From NCBI RefSeq assembly GCF_032854445.1, contig NC_088300.1, positions 78,471,084 to 78,535,083 of the forward strand: a stretch of DNA of 64,000 nucleotides. Direction: 5' to 3'. The stretch is from Liolophura sinensis. Lineage: Eukaryota; Mollusca; Polyplacophora; Chitonida; Chitonidae. A model generated the notes under the pieces. It saw only the letters and a list, made by a program, of their open reading frames with translations, ran no database searches and was not told the origin of the DNA. The translations under genes were made by a program, and so were the position numbers. Position 1 is the stretch's first letter. Every line of letters starts with the position of its first letter. Positions 12,546 through 25,172 of this stretch are shown in pieces.

Positions 12546-15500
12546 CATAGGAATTCATTATCTCTACACCCTGTCAAGTGCCTAATGAACTCACCGAACA
12601 CAGCCAAGAGGAATCTATCACACATCATCATGTGCCTGAGGAACTCACTGAACCGATCCAAGACAAATCTATCACACCTTAAGGTACCTGGGGAACTCAC
12701 CGGACAGAGCCAAGACGAATCCACCGCACCTCGTCATGTACCTGAGGAACTCACCGAACACAGCCAAGACGAATCCACCGCACCTCGTCATGTACCTGAG
12801 GAACTCACCGAACACAGCCAAGACGAATTCACCGCACCTCGTCATGTACCTGAGGAACTCACTGAACAGAGCCAAGACGAATCCACCGCACCTCGTCATG
12901 TACCTGACGAACTCACTGAACAGAGCCAAGAGGAATCCATCACACATCGTCATGTACCTGACGAACTCAATGAACAGGGCCAAGAGGAATTCACCTCACC
13001 TCGTCATGTACCTGAGGAACTCACCGAACAAAGCCAAGAGGAATCCACCGCACATCGTCATGTACCTGACGAACTCACTGAACAAAGCCAAGAGGAATCC
13101 ACCGCACATCGTCATGTACCTGACGAACTCACTGAACAGAGCCAAGAGGAATCCATCACACATCGTCATGTACCTGAGGAGCTCACTGAACAGATCCAAG
13201 AGAAATCCATCACACCTCGTCATGTACCTGAGGAACTCAATGAACAGGGCCAAGAGGAATCCACCACACCTCGTCATGCACCTGAGGAACTCACTGAACA
13301 GAGCCAAGACGAATCCACCTCACCTCGTCATGTACCTGAGGAACTCACCGAACAAAGCCAAGAGGAATCCACCGCACATCGTCATGTACCAGAGGAACTC
13401 ACCGAACGGAGCCAAGAAGAATCTATCACACATCGTCATGTGCCTGAGGCACTCAATGAACAGATCCAAGAGAAATCTATCACACATCATGATGTGCCTG
13501 AGGAACTCACTGAACAGAGCAAAGACGAATCCACCGCACCTCGTCATGTACCAGAGGAACTCAATGAACAGAGCCAAGAAGAATCCATCACACATCGTCA
13601 TGTACCTGAGGAGCTCACTGAACAGATCCAAGAGGAATCCATCACACCTTGAGGTACCTGGGGAACTCACCGGACAGAGCCAAGAGGAATCCACCGCACA
13701 TCGTCATGTACCAGAGGAACTCACCGAACAGAGCCAAGAAGAATCTATCACACATCGTCATGTCCCTGAGGCATTCAATGAACAGATCCAAGAGAAATCT
13801 ATCACACATCATGATGTGCCTGAGGAACTCACTGAACAGAGCAAAGACGAATCCACCACACCTCGTCATGTACCTGAGGAACTCAATGAACAGAGCCAAG
13901 AAGAATCCATCACACATCGTCATGTACCTGAGGAGCTCACTTAACAGATCCAAGAGAAATCCATCACACCTTGAGGTACCTGGGGAACTCACCGGACAGA
14001 GCCAAGACGAATCCACCGCACCTCGTCATGTACCTGAGGAACTCACCGAACAGAGCCAAGAGGAATCCATCATACATCGTCATGTGCCTGAGGAAATCAC
14101 TGAAAAGAGCCAAGAGGAATCCAATACACCTTGAGGCACCTGAGGAACTCACTGAACAGAGAAAAGACGAATCCATCACACCTCGTAATATACCTGAGGA
14201 TATCACTGAAAAGAGCCAAGAGGAATCCTCCGCACCTCGTTATGTACATGGGGAACTCACTGAACAGAGCCAAGTAGAATCCATCACACCTCGCCATGTA
14301 CCTGAGGAACTCACTGAACAGAGCCAAGACGAATCCACCACACCTCGTCATGTACCTGAGGAACTCGCTGAACAGAGCCAAGAGGAATCCACCGCACATC
14401 GTCATGTACCAGAGGAACTCACCGAACGGAGCCAAGAAGAATCTATCACACATCGTCATGTGCCTGAGGCACTCAATGAACAGATCCAAGAGAAATCTAT
14501 CACACATCATGATGTGCCTGAGGAACTCACTGAACAGAGCAAAGACGAATCCACCGCACCTCGTCATGTACCAGAGGAACTCAATGAACAGAGCCAAGAA
14601 GAATCCATCACACATCGTCATGTACCTGAGGAGCTCACTGAACAGATCCAAGAGGAATCCATCACACCTTGAGGTACCTGGGGAACTCACCGGACAGAGC
14701 CAAGAGGAATCCACCGCACATCGTCATGTACCAGAGGAACTCACCGAACAGAGCCAAGAAGAATCTATCACACATCGTCATGTCCCTGAGGCACTCAATG
14801 AACAGATCCAAGAGAAATCTATCACACATCATGATGTGCCTGAGGAACTCACTGAACAGAGCAAAGACGAATCCACCGCACCTCGTCATGTACCAGAGGA
14901 ACTCAATGAACAGAGCCAAGAAGAATCCATCACACATCGTCATGTACCTCAGGAGCTCACTTAACAGATCCAAGAGAAATCCATCACACCTTGAGGTACC
15001 TGGGGAACTCACCGGACAGAGCCAAGACGAATCCACCGCACCTCGTCATGTACCTGAGGAACTCACCGAACAGAGCCAAGAGGAATCCATCATACATCGT
15101 CATGTGCCTGAGGAAATCACTGAAAAGAGCCAAGAGGAATCCAATACACCTTGAGGTACCTGAGGAACTCACTGAACAGAGAAAAGACGAATCCATCACA
15201 CCTCGTAATATACCTGAGGATATCACTGAAAAGAGCCAAGAGGAATCCTCCCCACCTCGTTATGTACATGGGGAACTCACTGAACAGAGCCAAGTAGAAT
15301 CCATCACACCTCGCCATGTACCTGACGAACTCACTGAACAGAGCCAAGACGAATCCACCACACCTCGTCATGTACCTGAGGAACTCGCTGAACAGAGCCA
15401 AAAAGAATCCATCACACCTCGTCATGTACCTGAGGAACTCACTGAACAGAACCAAGAGGAATCCACCACTCCTCGTCATGTACCTGAGGAACTCAATGAA

Positions 15501-16765
15501 GAGAGCCAAGAGGAATCCACCACACCTTGTCATGTACCTGAGGAACTCACTGAACAGAGCCAAGTAGAATCCATCACACCTCGCCATGTACCTGACGAAC
15601 TCACTGAACACAGCCAAGAAGAATCCACCACACCTCGTCATGTACCTGAGGCACCCAATGAACAGGGCCAAGACGAATCCACCACACCTCGTCATGTACT
15701 TGAAGAACTCCCCGAACAGAGCGAAGAAGAATCCACCTCACCTCGTTATGTACCTGAGGAACTCAAAGAGCTGAAAAGAGCCAAGAATAATCCATCACAC
15801 CTCGCCATGTACCTGAGGAACTCACTGAACAAAGCCAAGAGGAATCCACCACACCTCGTCATATACCTGAGGGACTCACTGAACAGAGCCAAGACGAATC
15901 CATCACATCTCGTCATGTACCTGAGGAACTCGCTGAACAGAGCCAAAAAGAATCCATCACACCTCGGCATGTACCTGAGGAACTCACTGAACAGAGCCAG
16001 GTAGAATCCATCACACCTCGCCATGTACCTGAGGAACTCAATGAACAAAGCCAAGAGGAATCCATCACACCTCGTCATGTACCTGAGGAACTCACTGAAC
16101 AGAGCCAAGAGGAATCCACCACACCTCGTCATGTACCTGAGGAGCTCACTGAACAGAGCCAGGTAGAATCCATCACACTTCGCCATGTACCTGAGGAACT
16201 CACTGAAGAGAGCCAAGAGGAATCCACCACACCTCACTATGTACCTGAGGAACTCACGGAAAAGAGCCAAGAGGAATCCACCACACCTCGTCATGTACCT
16301 GAGGAACTCACTGAAAAGAGCCAAGAGGAATCCACCACACCTTGTCATGTACTTGAGGAACTCACTGAAGAGAGAAAAGACGAATCCATCACACCTCGTA
16401 ATATACCTGAGGATATCACTGAAAAGAGCCAAGAGGAATCCTCCGCACCTCGTTATGTACATGGGGAACTCACTGAACAGAGCCAAGTAGAATCCATCAC
16501 ACTCCGTCATGTACCTGAGGAACTTACCAGATAGAGCCAAGAGGTATCCACCACACCTTGTCATGTACCTGAGGAACTCACCGATTAGAGCCAAGACGAA
16601 TCCACCTTACCTCGTCATGTACCCGAGAAACTCAATGAACACAGCCAAGAGGAGTCCACCACAACTCGTTATGTACCTGAGGAACTCACCGAACAGAGTC
16701 AAGAAGATTCCACCGCACCTGGTCATGTACCTGGGGATCTCACCGTACAGATTCAGCTAATTTAT
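12546..16765. repeat. Large 54-bp minisatellite (about 78 units) with 52-bp frame-shifting units and a 1020-bp higher-order repeat
   Basis: The unit begins ctgaggaactcactgaacag and ends acacctcgtcatgtac. Because 54 is a multiple of three and the unit lacks stops, it opens long frames on both strands. The plus acidic frame reads as an 18-residue repeat (EELTEQSQEESTTPRHVP), a second plus frame is basic (YLRNSLNRAKRNPPHLVM), and the minus strand reads hydrophobic (YMTRCGGFLLALFSEFLR). The acidic frame is not continuous. Units near 12679, 13649, 13971, 14131, 14669, 14991 and 15151 are 2 bp shorter (cgtcat replaced by tgag or taag), shifting frame and making CCT TGA or CCT TAA. A 1020-bp block (19 units minus six bases) is tandemly duplicated with exact spacing (13649 to 14669). 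No flanking exon, promoter or signal peptide is visible, so I call this non-coding satellite-like DNA. Confidence 0.9.
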
Positions 16766-19700
16766 TGATATTTCTCATAGGCCTACAATCAACGCGGGGG
16801 ACTTCTTGAGGACATTAACTCTTACACAGTTCATGTGGATTACCAAATACTAGTATTAAATGAATAAAAATTTACATAGCAGTTTTGCAGCCTTTAAAGT
16901 GCTGAGACAACAATAAAGCACAGCGTGAGGGGAATATGTGTGACACGAATCACGACTGCTGGCGAGGACGAGTCACAGTCCAGCACATAAAAGCTATAGG
17001 CAGATAACGAGTATAAAACTTGGTCTCCCCACCTTTCGGCTTCCTAACAGGCTCTTTGTTGAATGCTTTAGACATTTCCCACAAGCCTTCTGGTCTGAAC
17101 TCAAGGTCGTTCTAAGAAACATCGCTATGATGCTGCGAATATCAAACGAAACTCCACAGGCGTGCTGATATCGAATCTCATTCTGGGTGCTGTTAGTTAA
17201 GACCAGACCCATTTTTATCCCGCAAATGTATAATTTGCCAGACGACATCTTCGCAGAAATCCAAACTATGCGCCAAGGACAAAGAATGATTATATGAACA
17301 CATTCTTCAATCTACTTATCCCGCTATAACGAAGAAAGACAGCGGATCTCCGCAGCACGCAATCATTTGCCAGTGCTTTGCTTTTATTGAATGCCACGAA
17401 GCCTTTCCACCGGAGACCAATATGAAAAATTATGGCGGCTAGCTCATATTCTTAAAATTGGAGTTTTGCACGAAAACAGTTTTATCTTATCAAGTTTTGT
17501 AATTTTGTACAAAAACATATTCCAACATAGGACAGAGTTTAAAAATACGTTTATGCAAATGTATTGCTGAAACATGTATATGCAATTATACTGAGTATAT
17601 GTATATGGCATTCCACCACACATTACTTATATGTAGATAGCTATGTCATACCTTGCACAATGGAAAACACTAACGAGCTCATGATTACAATAGCTGTACA
17701 AGTGCAGGGAGACAACAACAATGTTTCATGATAATCTTTTTATAAAACAGGTAAACGGGACCATCATGGAATTCCCATTCATGGAAGAAATGTGGCGGGG
17801 TGGGTAAAGAGTTATCTTATAGAATTGGATGTTTGCTGAGAGCAAAGGAATAACAAGGAGAAAAATGTGCTTTAACACAACATTATGTGAACCCACAAAT
17901 GAGGTCTAGTGCGCGAATGAAGACGACAGTATTCCACAAATCTTGAACAGTACCGGTAGGTATACAAACATATACATGTATGCTGGGTACAGTCTCATCC
18001 CTGAACGCATTTATCAGGAGAGATACCTCGTTTAGTAGCACATATTGTAGATGACAAATACGTATTGAGCGGGTTAAAGCGTGACTGATTTCGTCCTGCT
18101 GACTGGAAGGCCAACTGATGGGTGGGTATATCAGGATGGAGGGAGCATACGCCGGTATAAATCATCCACCTTTACCAACCTTCCTTCCGGGAACACCAGC
18201 TTTTCGCCATCTTTAAACCACCGTATGTGTTTATGACGCTTGTGCACGCTAGTGTTTCTATGGAAATTTTGAATGGAGAAGGTCTATTTGCTTACCAAGG
18301 TCTAACAAGATAACTGGCCAGCTGCACACTTGAGATGATATAATCATAAAAAATGTCAAAATCAGAAATCAGATTTTCTCTACTTTAAAATAACTTGTTG
18401 CTTTTCAGAAAATATCAGACTCGTAATTGCTCTATATATAGTGTTAAAATAATTCTTAAGTATGGAAAAGTTATAAAGTGGCCCGCGCCGTAAATTTTAC
18501 TAAATGAATTACCGATTTTGAACGGAAACATGAGCACAGACGAATCTATGGTTGAAACAGACATTCCTATACCAGTCGTCAACCAATATGGACTTTTCAG
18601 GTCTATAATCAAGGCCAATTAACAAAACGACGTTTAGCACAAATCACCAAAGAACTAAACAGTACCGTATATAAAATATACCGTAAAGGCTGCTCTTTGT
18701 ACAATTTAATTTTGTGGGCTATTGTAAAATATTATCAGAAATTCATTCAGATTTCCTCTGATCCATTTTTGCTCAAAATCTCTGATATAGTCACTTTAAC
18801 CAAGTGAATAAGAAAAAGTAATCATGAAAAACTACGTTGGGAACCAGTCATTAGCCGGGGACCTGATAAACTTCATTATTTATTTATTTTTTAAATTTCT
18901 TTTATGTTTCTTTATTCAAATTACTCTGTTATGTTCATCATAATTTTGATTGACGTTGTACGCCTCAAGGATTCACACAAATGTTCTAAGAAATATTTTC
19001 AACCTAAATTACGTCCACTAATGAATCTGATCGAAAAGTTCTCTGTAAATAAATTTCTGTCTTCTCAGTCTTCATCGATCAGGGGAGTGCATGTTTTACG
19101 TAGTCGTACCACTACACCAAGCGTATTTACATAGTGATGTATCTCTTAGCATATATGTTTACAAGGAAGTTATGTCATGATCACTTTGTGACCTGTTTAG
19201 TAAAACCGGCTTCTAACAAATATAAATTCATGTACCAATCGTCAGTAACGATGGAAGTTCAATGTCAATATGTTGAGCATGACTTTAAACCCCAAGCACT
19301 CACTCACTCACTCAATGTCAAGAATAGGCCAATTTCAAGGCCAATTTCAAAACCAATGTTTAACACAGATCACCAAAGACATCATGAAAGAATGTAGTAA
19401 GAGATTATAAGACGGGTTCAAACAAAAACAAGCAGTAAACAAGGATTGTGGATGATTGTAATATATGGGTTTTAGTTCATCAAAATTATTTACCTCATAC
19501 AGTTGCTCTTTGATTGAAATTGTTCACATACCCAACGTAGTGATTTTAGTCCGCACAATACATACATGGAACCCCCAGTCAAGAGAAATTAGACACAATC
19601 ATGAAGCAATGCGCCAAAACTTCTGGACATTTCGTCCATATTACTCACGAGAGAATTACACTCACTGTAAAATTTAAAGAACTTAAGATGAATGTATGTA

Positions 19701-20034
19701 CATCAGTGAGTATCCCGGACACAGTAGTTTTTAAAGTATACTAAATAAAGGAGTTGGTTGAAATTGTTACACATCACAGGCCCTAGCAAACACTTCAAAG
19801 TGAGAAGTGTACACGCCATATTCTGGACCTTGCGATTACTATAATCCAAGTAAGGAAAAAGTAAACTGAAACAATCCATCTTGTAATCCGGTGTGACAGG
19901 CAACCGCTGTCGTATTTGTGCAAATAAAAGTCTCTGTGTAAACAGATGCCCAACTTAATATATCACCTGAATCTATCTCTACTTCTTAGTTTTTATTTCT
20001 GAATGAATTATAAACCGTAAGTATTTTGCCAGAC
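16766..20034. other. Unique intergenic sequence
   Basis: No gene recognised. Frames are under 90 codons and without features (for example 16994-17248 minus, 18904-19134 plus, 19134-19397 plus). A weak similarity of about 60 bases links 18608-18650 and 19327-19380 (ggccaatt...caaatcaccaaaga), suggesting a diverged dispersed duplicate. Confidence 0.4.
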
Positions 20035-20390
20035 TAGAGGAAGAAATAAGCATAGATCGCTAATATGATAAGCACAGACCGCTTATATGGCAAGCATAGG
20101 CGGCTGGAATGACAAGCACAGACCGCTGATATGACAAGCATAGGTCAGTGATATGACAAGCTTAGACCGCTGATATAACAGGCATAGACCGCTGATATAA
20201 CAAGCATAGACCGCTGTTATGACAAGCATAGACCTTTAATATGACAAGCACAGGCCACTGATATGACAAGCACAGGCCACTGATATGACAAGCATAAATC
20301 AGTGATAAGACAAGTACAGATCAGTGATATGACAAGCATGGGATGCTGATATGACAAGCGTAGACCGCTGATATGACAAGCATAGACGAA
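20035..20390. repeat. Minisatellite, 22-bp unit (AAGCATAGACCGCTGATATGAC)
   Basis: About sixteen imperfect copies, with variants such as ggccactgatatgac, aaatcagtgataagac and atgggatgctgatatgac. The unit recalls the acgacaagcatag part of a mollusc SINE 3' region that I remember. That link is an inference. Confidence 0.85.
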
Positions 20391-20429
20391 ATACAGAAAA
20401 TCTACCTCTACCATACGTATATACATGCT

Positions 20430-20670
20430 GTTGTAAGCTTATTTCATACAGAGCTATGGTTTTCCATTTCATACAGCTAGTTTTCTATTTCACACAGAGC
20501 TAGTTTTCTATTTCTTACAGAGCTAGTTTTCTATTTCACAGAGCCAGTTTTCTATTTTACATAGAGCTAGTTTTCTATTTTGTACGGAGCTAGTTTTCTA
20601 TTTCATACACAGCCAGTTTTCTTGTTTCAAGCAGAGCTGGTTTTCTGTTTCAAGCAGAGCTAGTTTTTCA
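20430..20670. repeat. Minisatellite, about 23-bp unit (AGAGCTAGTTTTCTATTTCA)
   Basis: About ten copies with small indels (catac, cacac, ttac and similar between units), starting only about 40 bases after the 22-bp array and unrelated to it in sequence. The last units become G-richer (gagctggttttctgtttcaa). Confidence 0.85.
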
Positions 20671-22639
20671 GTCTTGTTTTATTGAACAATAGGTCAGGAA
20701 GACTGGGACCTTCTCTCAACACGTGCTCACAGCTGTCCTATACTTGTCTCCACGCTATTCGGTTACAAGGTTTCATGCTGGCCGTAAGTCCACTGGGAGT
20801 AATCTTTGAAATAATGCAAGTTTTCACACATACTATTTGCTATACGAGACAGTTTTCTGAAAGAGTTGGCTGTGAAGTCGTATTGCTGTAGTCAACTGAC
20901 TTTCCCTCCGCCACCCCCTCCACCCACCATACATCTGTAGGAATGTATGTCTTGATAGCCAGCAACGTTCCCGGCTTAGTAGTTTCCTTATATCCTTAAA
21001 GAAGATTAGCTTGTCTAAACCCACTTTAACAAAAAGCGATTATTCGTAGCCGAAAGAAAATTCGAATGATAATCTAATCCCACCATTCCCCAAAGCGACT
21101 ACACAAGGAAGTATGTGGCCGACAGATAGTGTGACTTAAACCGTGCATGGGAGTATTTGTGTCCACGGCATAATTCACTGTGATTTGCCATCTTGACAGT
21201 TGCCGATACCCCATCAGCAGCTCTCATCAGCTCCACGCACACATCCATGTGTACAGAAAATAATAGTACACATCTAGTGTTCGCCGCCACTCAAGGTTTG
21301 CACATAATACTCGGTCTCATTATAGCCAGTATATATTAATGATACGAGACTGCTCTTAACCGCCAGAGTTGGGTGAAAGAAGTTTTGCACCTCATTAGGA
21401 ATCATTCCACATGAGCAATTTGTGACATCATTCTGCACCATTTTAGTCGTTAGTAAAGACGTTGCTGCTATACGTAACACAGATGTGAGACAGAGGGTTC
21501 TACACTGACAGGAAGCAATCTACATGCTACTGGTACTCATTTATTTGGTAGAGGTTTAACTTCGTACTTAAGAATATACATATATGACGATGGTCAGGTT
21601 TATATGTGGAGGGAAGTTGGAAATGTCCGCAGAGACTACCTGCCATGCTTAAGCACGGAACAAATCTCCTAAATTAACACTTGTAGCGGTGTGAAAGATG
21701 GTTCTCTACGATAAAGAATCATTTTGCATATTGTGATGAGCATCACCACTTCCAAGGTTCCTGGCCTTCCGTCTGTTCACAAATATGGAGGCGTATCTAA
21801 CCAATGCCTCTGCTCATAAAGAAGGGATATCAGCGTGAGGCATTTGGGAAACACTGTCTAACTAGCTGAATAAGTCTAGCAGATGACAATCACAAGCCTT
21901 CTGTGATGGAATGCCTGCAAGTAACTGTCAGGAGAATTCCCTAAGAAATGTCAAAGCGATTTACACCCGTCTTTCGCTCATAGCAGATTTTCCCGCCCGG
22001 AAAGGTCAGAGTTTGCCTCCTGAAACTGTACAGAACGGTCCAGGCACCTGGTGGAAATAGCCAGCGATGACCAAGTGATTGTGCCCCAGACATCGGGGTA
22101 TGAAGAATCCTGTTAGTCAAAGGCTGTCTCGTTCCGGTGTGTGTAATAGCTCGCGATGGACCTCTAATGCTTCTACGTTCACATCACCATGTAGTAAAGC
22201 CAACTGATGTTATATAGCCAAGGAAATTTTAGGGTGTAATTAGCACAGAAAAACAATGAACCAAGGACGTTCCTCAACCTCCCTACAGTTCCAGCAAAAA
22301 ATATTATGAACATGCCCATTTATAGGTAAAAAAGCTACATTTAATTCAATCTATCTTCGTCTATTATTCCCTCTTTAGAACTAAAGACATATGAATAGCG
22401 GGATACTTTTTCTGAGAGGTCTTTGGATTCCCATGGTGGATATGTTTTGAAAAGACTCTTTACAGTGTTCAAAGTTAACAAACCATAACGTTGCCAATGG
22501 GGTCTGTCATGGTGGAACCCACATGAAAAAATGCCTTTTATAAGGCCTAATAAAGACAGTGAAAACCCTTTCAACAACTGAACTAGTAAGGAATAAAAAA
22601 TGAAAGAGGCTTTGATGTTCATAAAATAAATGAAAAAAA
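20671..22639. other. Unique intergenic sequence containing a SINE relic
   Basis: Nothing coding was recognised; frames are below 102 codons and unsupported. A degraded SINE tail lies at 21539-21617. Confidence 0.4.
21539..21617 (-). mobile_element. Degraded SINE tail relic, reverse orientation
   Basis: The plus-strand order tttatttggtagaggtttaa, cttcgtacttaagaatatac, atatgacgatggtcagg, gtggagggaag follows the reverse complement of the common tail (tttatttgattggtgtttta, cgccgtactcaagaatattt) with many substitutions. Confidence 0.45.
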
Positions 22640-24248
22640 ACAACATCTTTATTCATTACTGCACAGAAATGTATCACAGACACAAGTCAATAACAAGGCA
22701 AACAGACTGGTGATTGTAAGAAACATATCTCATCTCAACATTTATTTACATTGCACAGTGAAACTTAAGGAACAACCAGTTATCTTGACCTTTCATATGT
22801 TGTGTTTACAAGGTACAGTAAAACTTCAGTAACAACGTAACCTTTCTGTGAAGGATGTTAGGCAACGCGCAACTAGAACACAAATACAAATTCTCATTCT
22901 GAAGCTTCAAAAAAGGATAAAGAGGCTTCGCACAGAGTATGAAGAAGAGCAATACTTAATGCATAAATCAAAGGACTTTGCAACCTTATCAAAGTTGTTC
23001 AGGTTGGGAGTAATGCTCCAAGCTACAAACAAAATTGAAATTGATTTTCCTTGGATCTGGTAAGGGTGATAGTGTCTGTGCGCTCCACACTCCACTTCGA
23101 CACAGTCAAAGAGATATATGTGTATGATATATCACTGTTTCAAATACAGATATTCCATAAATCAATCTGCCATTTTAGGTTCTCCTTTATATCAATGAGA
23201 ACATTTACTCTTCTATGCAAGCTTAGCTTATTACATTATACACACTTGGCTCGGCTGCATGCGCCACCTTAAGCCACCAGCTCATACGTCTTGGGTAAAA
23301 CAACGACATCCGTGACCAAAATGAAATAGAAGATTAGTATTTTCTCCATGCTTATATCAAGGCCACCACAAGAATAGCAATAGGCTAGGTTAGTTAACTT
23401 TGTCAGGAAGGGAAACTAGCTGAAGATGGCTTTGCATTAGCTGAGCACACAGTGACGGACAATTTGAGAATAAAGCACTGATAAGTATAATGCTTAGAAA
23501 GAGGTCGATCAAGAACTGATTGAGGGGACACCTGATCAAGGGCAGAGAGTTTATTGTCAGATATACAAATAATTTCTTCACTGCCTTCTCTGAGCTACAG
23601 ACAGAGTGATGGACTGACAAATTAACTAGATTCAGCCACAGATTTCACATAGCCACTTGCACATAATGGCACTCTCCTGAACACCGTGGGTGGCGGGTCT
23701 CAATGAGCAAGTGAATCTACAGCCTCTGGGAATGCTAAGACAGAAACAATCCACGTCCTAAAATCACTGAATCAGTGCAAATGGGGGATACAGAATAACT
23801 CTTGGAATCTCTTGGCCACTTTGTCCCAACTTCATCAAGGCTGTGTTTAAACCACAAAACGGCCATCAGTTAGTGAGAGTTCTCATCTAGCTTAACAGAG
23901 GATTCCTGTAAAGCGTTCTCCACAGCCATCACAAACAGGGAATTGAAGCAGGTGATATATTACTTTCAGGCTCAGGCCATGAAGAATGCCAGGTCTTTTA
24001 GGGCTCCCTTCACACAGCTGAATGTGGGCAGTTCTAACGCAAGACAAACTTGGTTTGGGCCATTGGGGTGCTTTAAAAACAACAGTACTAGCTTGGGAAA
24101 CATTTTCTGGTATTTCACGGTTGTTCTAACCACCTTTGTTCTGGAAGAGATATGGCAGATGTAATTGTGGCTGGTCCTGGGGTTATGTAGCAGCTTCATC
24201 ACCCTGTCTGCTGTAGTCCCTTAAAGGCTTGCAGGAAGTGGTTTGGCT
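22640..24248 (-). other. TMEM128: Probable TMEM128 3' untranslated region
   Basis: This stretch directly follows the TMEM128 stop codon on the minus strand. It is single-copy, without tandem arrays or SINE tails, in contrast to the intron. Minus-strand AATAAA hexamers occur at 23550-23555, 22740-22745 and 22648-22653, so the 3'UTR could be about 0.7, 1.5 or 1.6 kb long. A plus-strand open frame at 22848-23063 (71 codons, rich in K, R, E and L) resembles a helical peptide, but it lies antisense to the UTR, has no recognised relatives and is probably chance. Confidence 0.45.
22648..22653 (-). terminator. TMEM128: Candidate poly(A) signal AATAAA for TMEM128
   Basis: The minus strand reads AATAAAGATGTTGTTTTTTT: a canonical hexamer followed within 10 bases by a GT-then-T-rich stretch typical of a downstream cleavage element. 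It is the best of three AATAAA hexamers below the stop codon; the others are at 22740-22745 and 23550-23555. Confidence 0.4.
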
Positions 24249-24354
24249 TCAGAAGTTGGGGAACATGGCCACTGTCACCACAAATCCCATGAAGAGAACA
24301 GCCAGGATAACGGGAGTGAGGATCCTCCATACTGGCCACAGGCCCACAGTCAGT
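24249..24354 (-). CDS. TMEM128: TMEM128 terminal coding exon (last transmembrane segment and stop codon)
   Basis: On the minus strand a good acceptor (atatttttgtgtttgcag) is followed by one base that completes a split codon, then 34 codons and TGA. The peptide runs LTVGLWPVWRILTPVILAVL then FMGFVVTVAMFPNF and is one hydrophobic helix ending four residues after AM. Joined to the exon at 63581-63748, the junction codon is TT|A (Leu). The spliced region GGILLTVGLWPVW lines up residue for residue, without gaps, with the vertebrate TMEM128 segment around ALWHVW as I remember it, including the conserved tryptophans, the TP pair and the FMG motif. Protein end and length agree with the family. The phase-2 match on both sides, the splice consensus and the gap-free alignment make a chance pairing unlikely, even though the two exons are 39 kb apart. 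A processed pseudogene is excluded by the intact introns. Confidence 0.8.
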
Positions 24355-24610
24355 CTGCAAACACAAAAATATGTTTCCATTCTATTTCACTATTTCTGTT
24401 TCATTCTCAGATATCATAATTACAGTTAGTTCATATAAGAAGCATTATTTAGGGCCACATGATATGTCAGTATGATAAATGTACAGTGTTTTAATTTTTT
24501 TTCTAGCTGTTCCACTGGTCAGTAATATACATAGGTAGTGTAAACATTATGAATGCTTCAATATGATTCGATATTTTTCATTTTTATTTACAAAGCTATT
24601 GATGGCAAAA

Positions 24611-25172
24611 ACAAAAGCCACCAAATACATGATGCCTTTGTCTCGTATATACAAAAGCCACCAAATACATGATGCCTTTGTCTCGTATATACAAAAGCCA
24701 CCAAATACATGACGCCTTTGTCTCATATATACAAAAGCCACCAAATACATGACGCCTTTGTCTCGTATATACAAAAGCCACCAAATACATGACGCCTTTG
24801 TCTCGTATATACAAAAGCCACCAAATACATGACGTCTTTGTCTCGTATATACAAAAGCCACCAAATACATGACACCTTTGTCTCGTATATACAAAAGCCA
24901 CCAAATACATGACACCTTTGTCTCGTATATACAAAAGCCACCAAATACATGACGCCTTTGTCTCGTATATACAAAAGCCACCAAATACATGACGCCTTTG
25001 TCTCGTATATACAAAAGCCACCAAATACATGACGCCTTTGTCTCGTATATACAAAAGCCACCAAATACATGACGCCTTTGTCTCGTATATACAAAAGCCA
25101 CCAAATACATGACGCCTTTGTCTCGTATATACAAAAGCCACCAAATACATGACGCTTTTGTCTTGTATATAC
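24611..25172. repeat. Minisatellite, 40-bp unit, 14 nearly identical copies
   Basis: The unit is acaaaagccaccaaatacat followed by gacgcctttgtctcgtatat. Copies differ at only a few positions, mainly gatgcc, gacgcc, gacacc or gacgtc after the first half. All three minus-strand frames are free of stops, which creates overlapping spurious frames up to 210 codons. The array lies about 255 bases upstream of the TMEM128 terminal 3' splice site in transcript orientation. The low divergence suggests recent expansion. Confidence 0.95.

Noticed and set aside
12585-16004. Repetitive acidic protein gene (18-residue repeats) on the plus strand
   Set aside because: The acidic frame changes at each 52-bp unit, which also introduces a stop. 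No promoter, signal peptide, splice sites or non-repeat termini are visible, and all strands are equally open because the unit lacks stops.
15746-16594. Minus-strand 282-codon hydrophobic frame in the 54-bp array
   Set aside because: It is the complement of the same repeat. Openness follows from the 54-bp period and it has no gene context.
22848-23063. Small coiled-coil-like gene on the plus strand
   Set aside because: It is antisense to the probable TMEM128 3'UTR, has no family match and no supporting promoter or poly(A) context.
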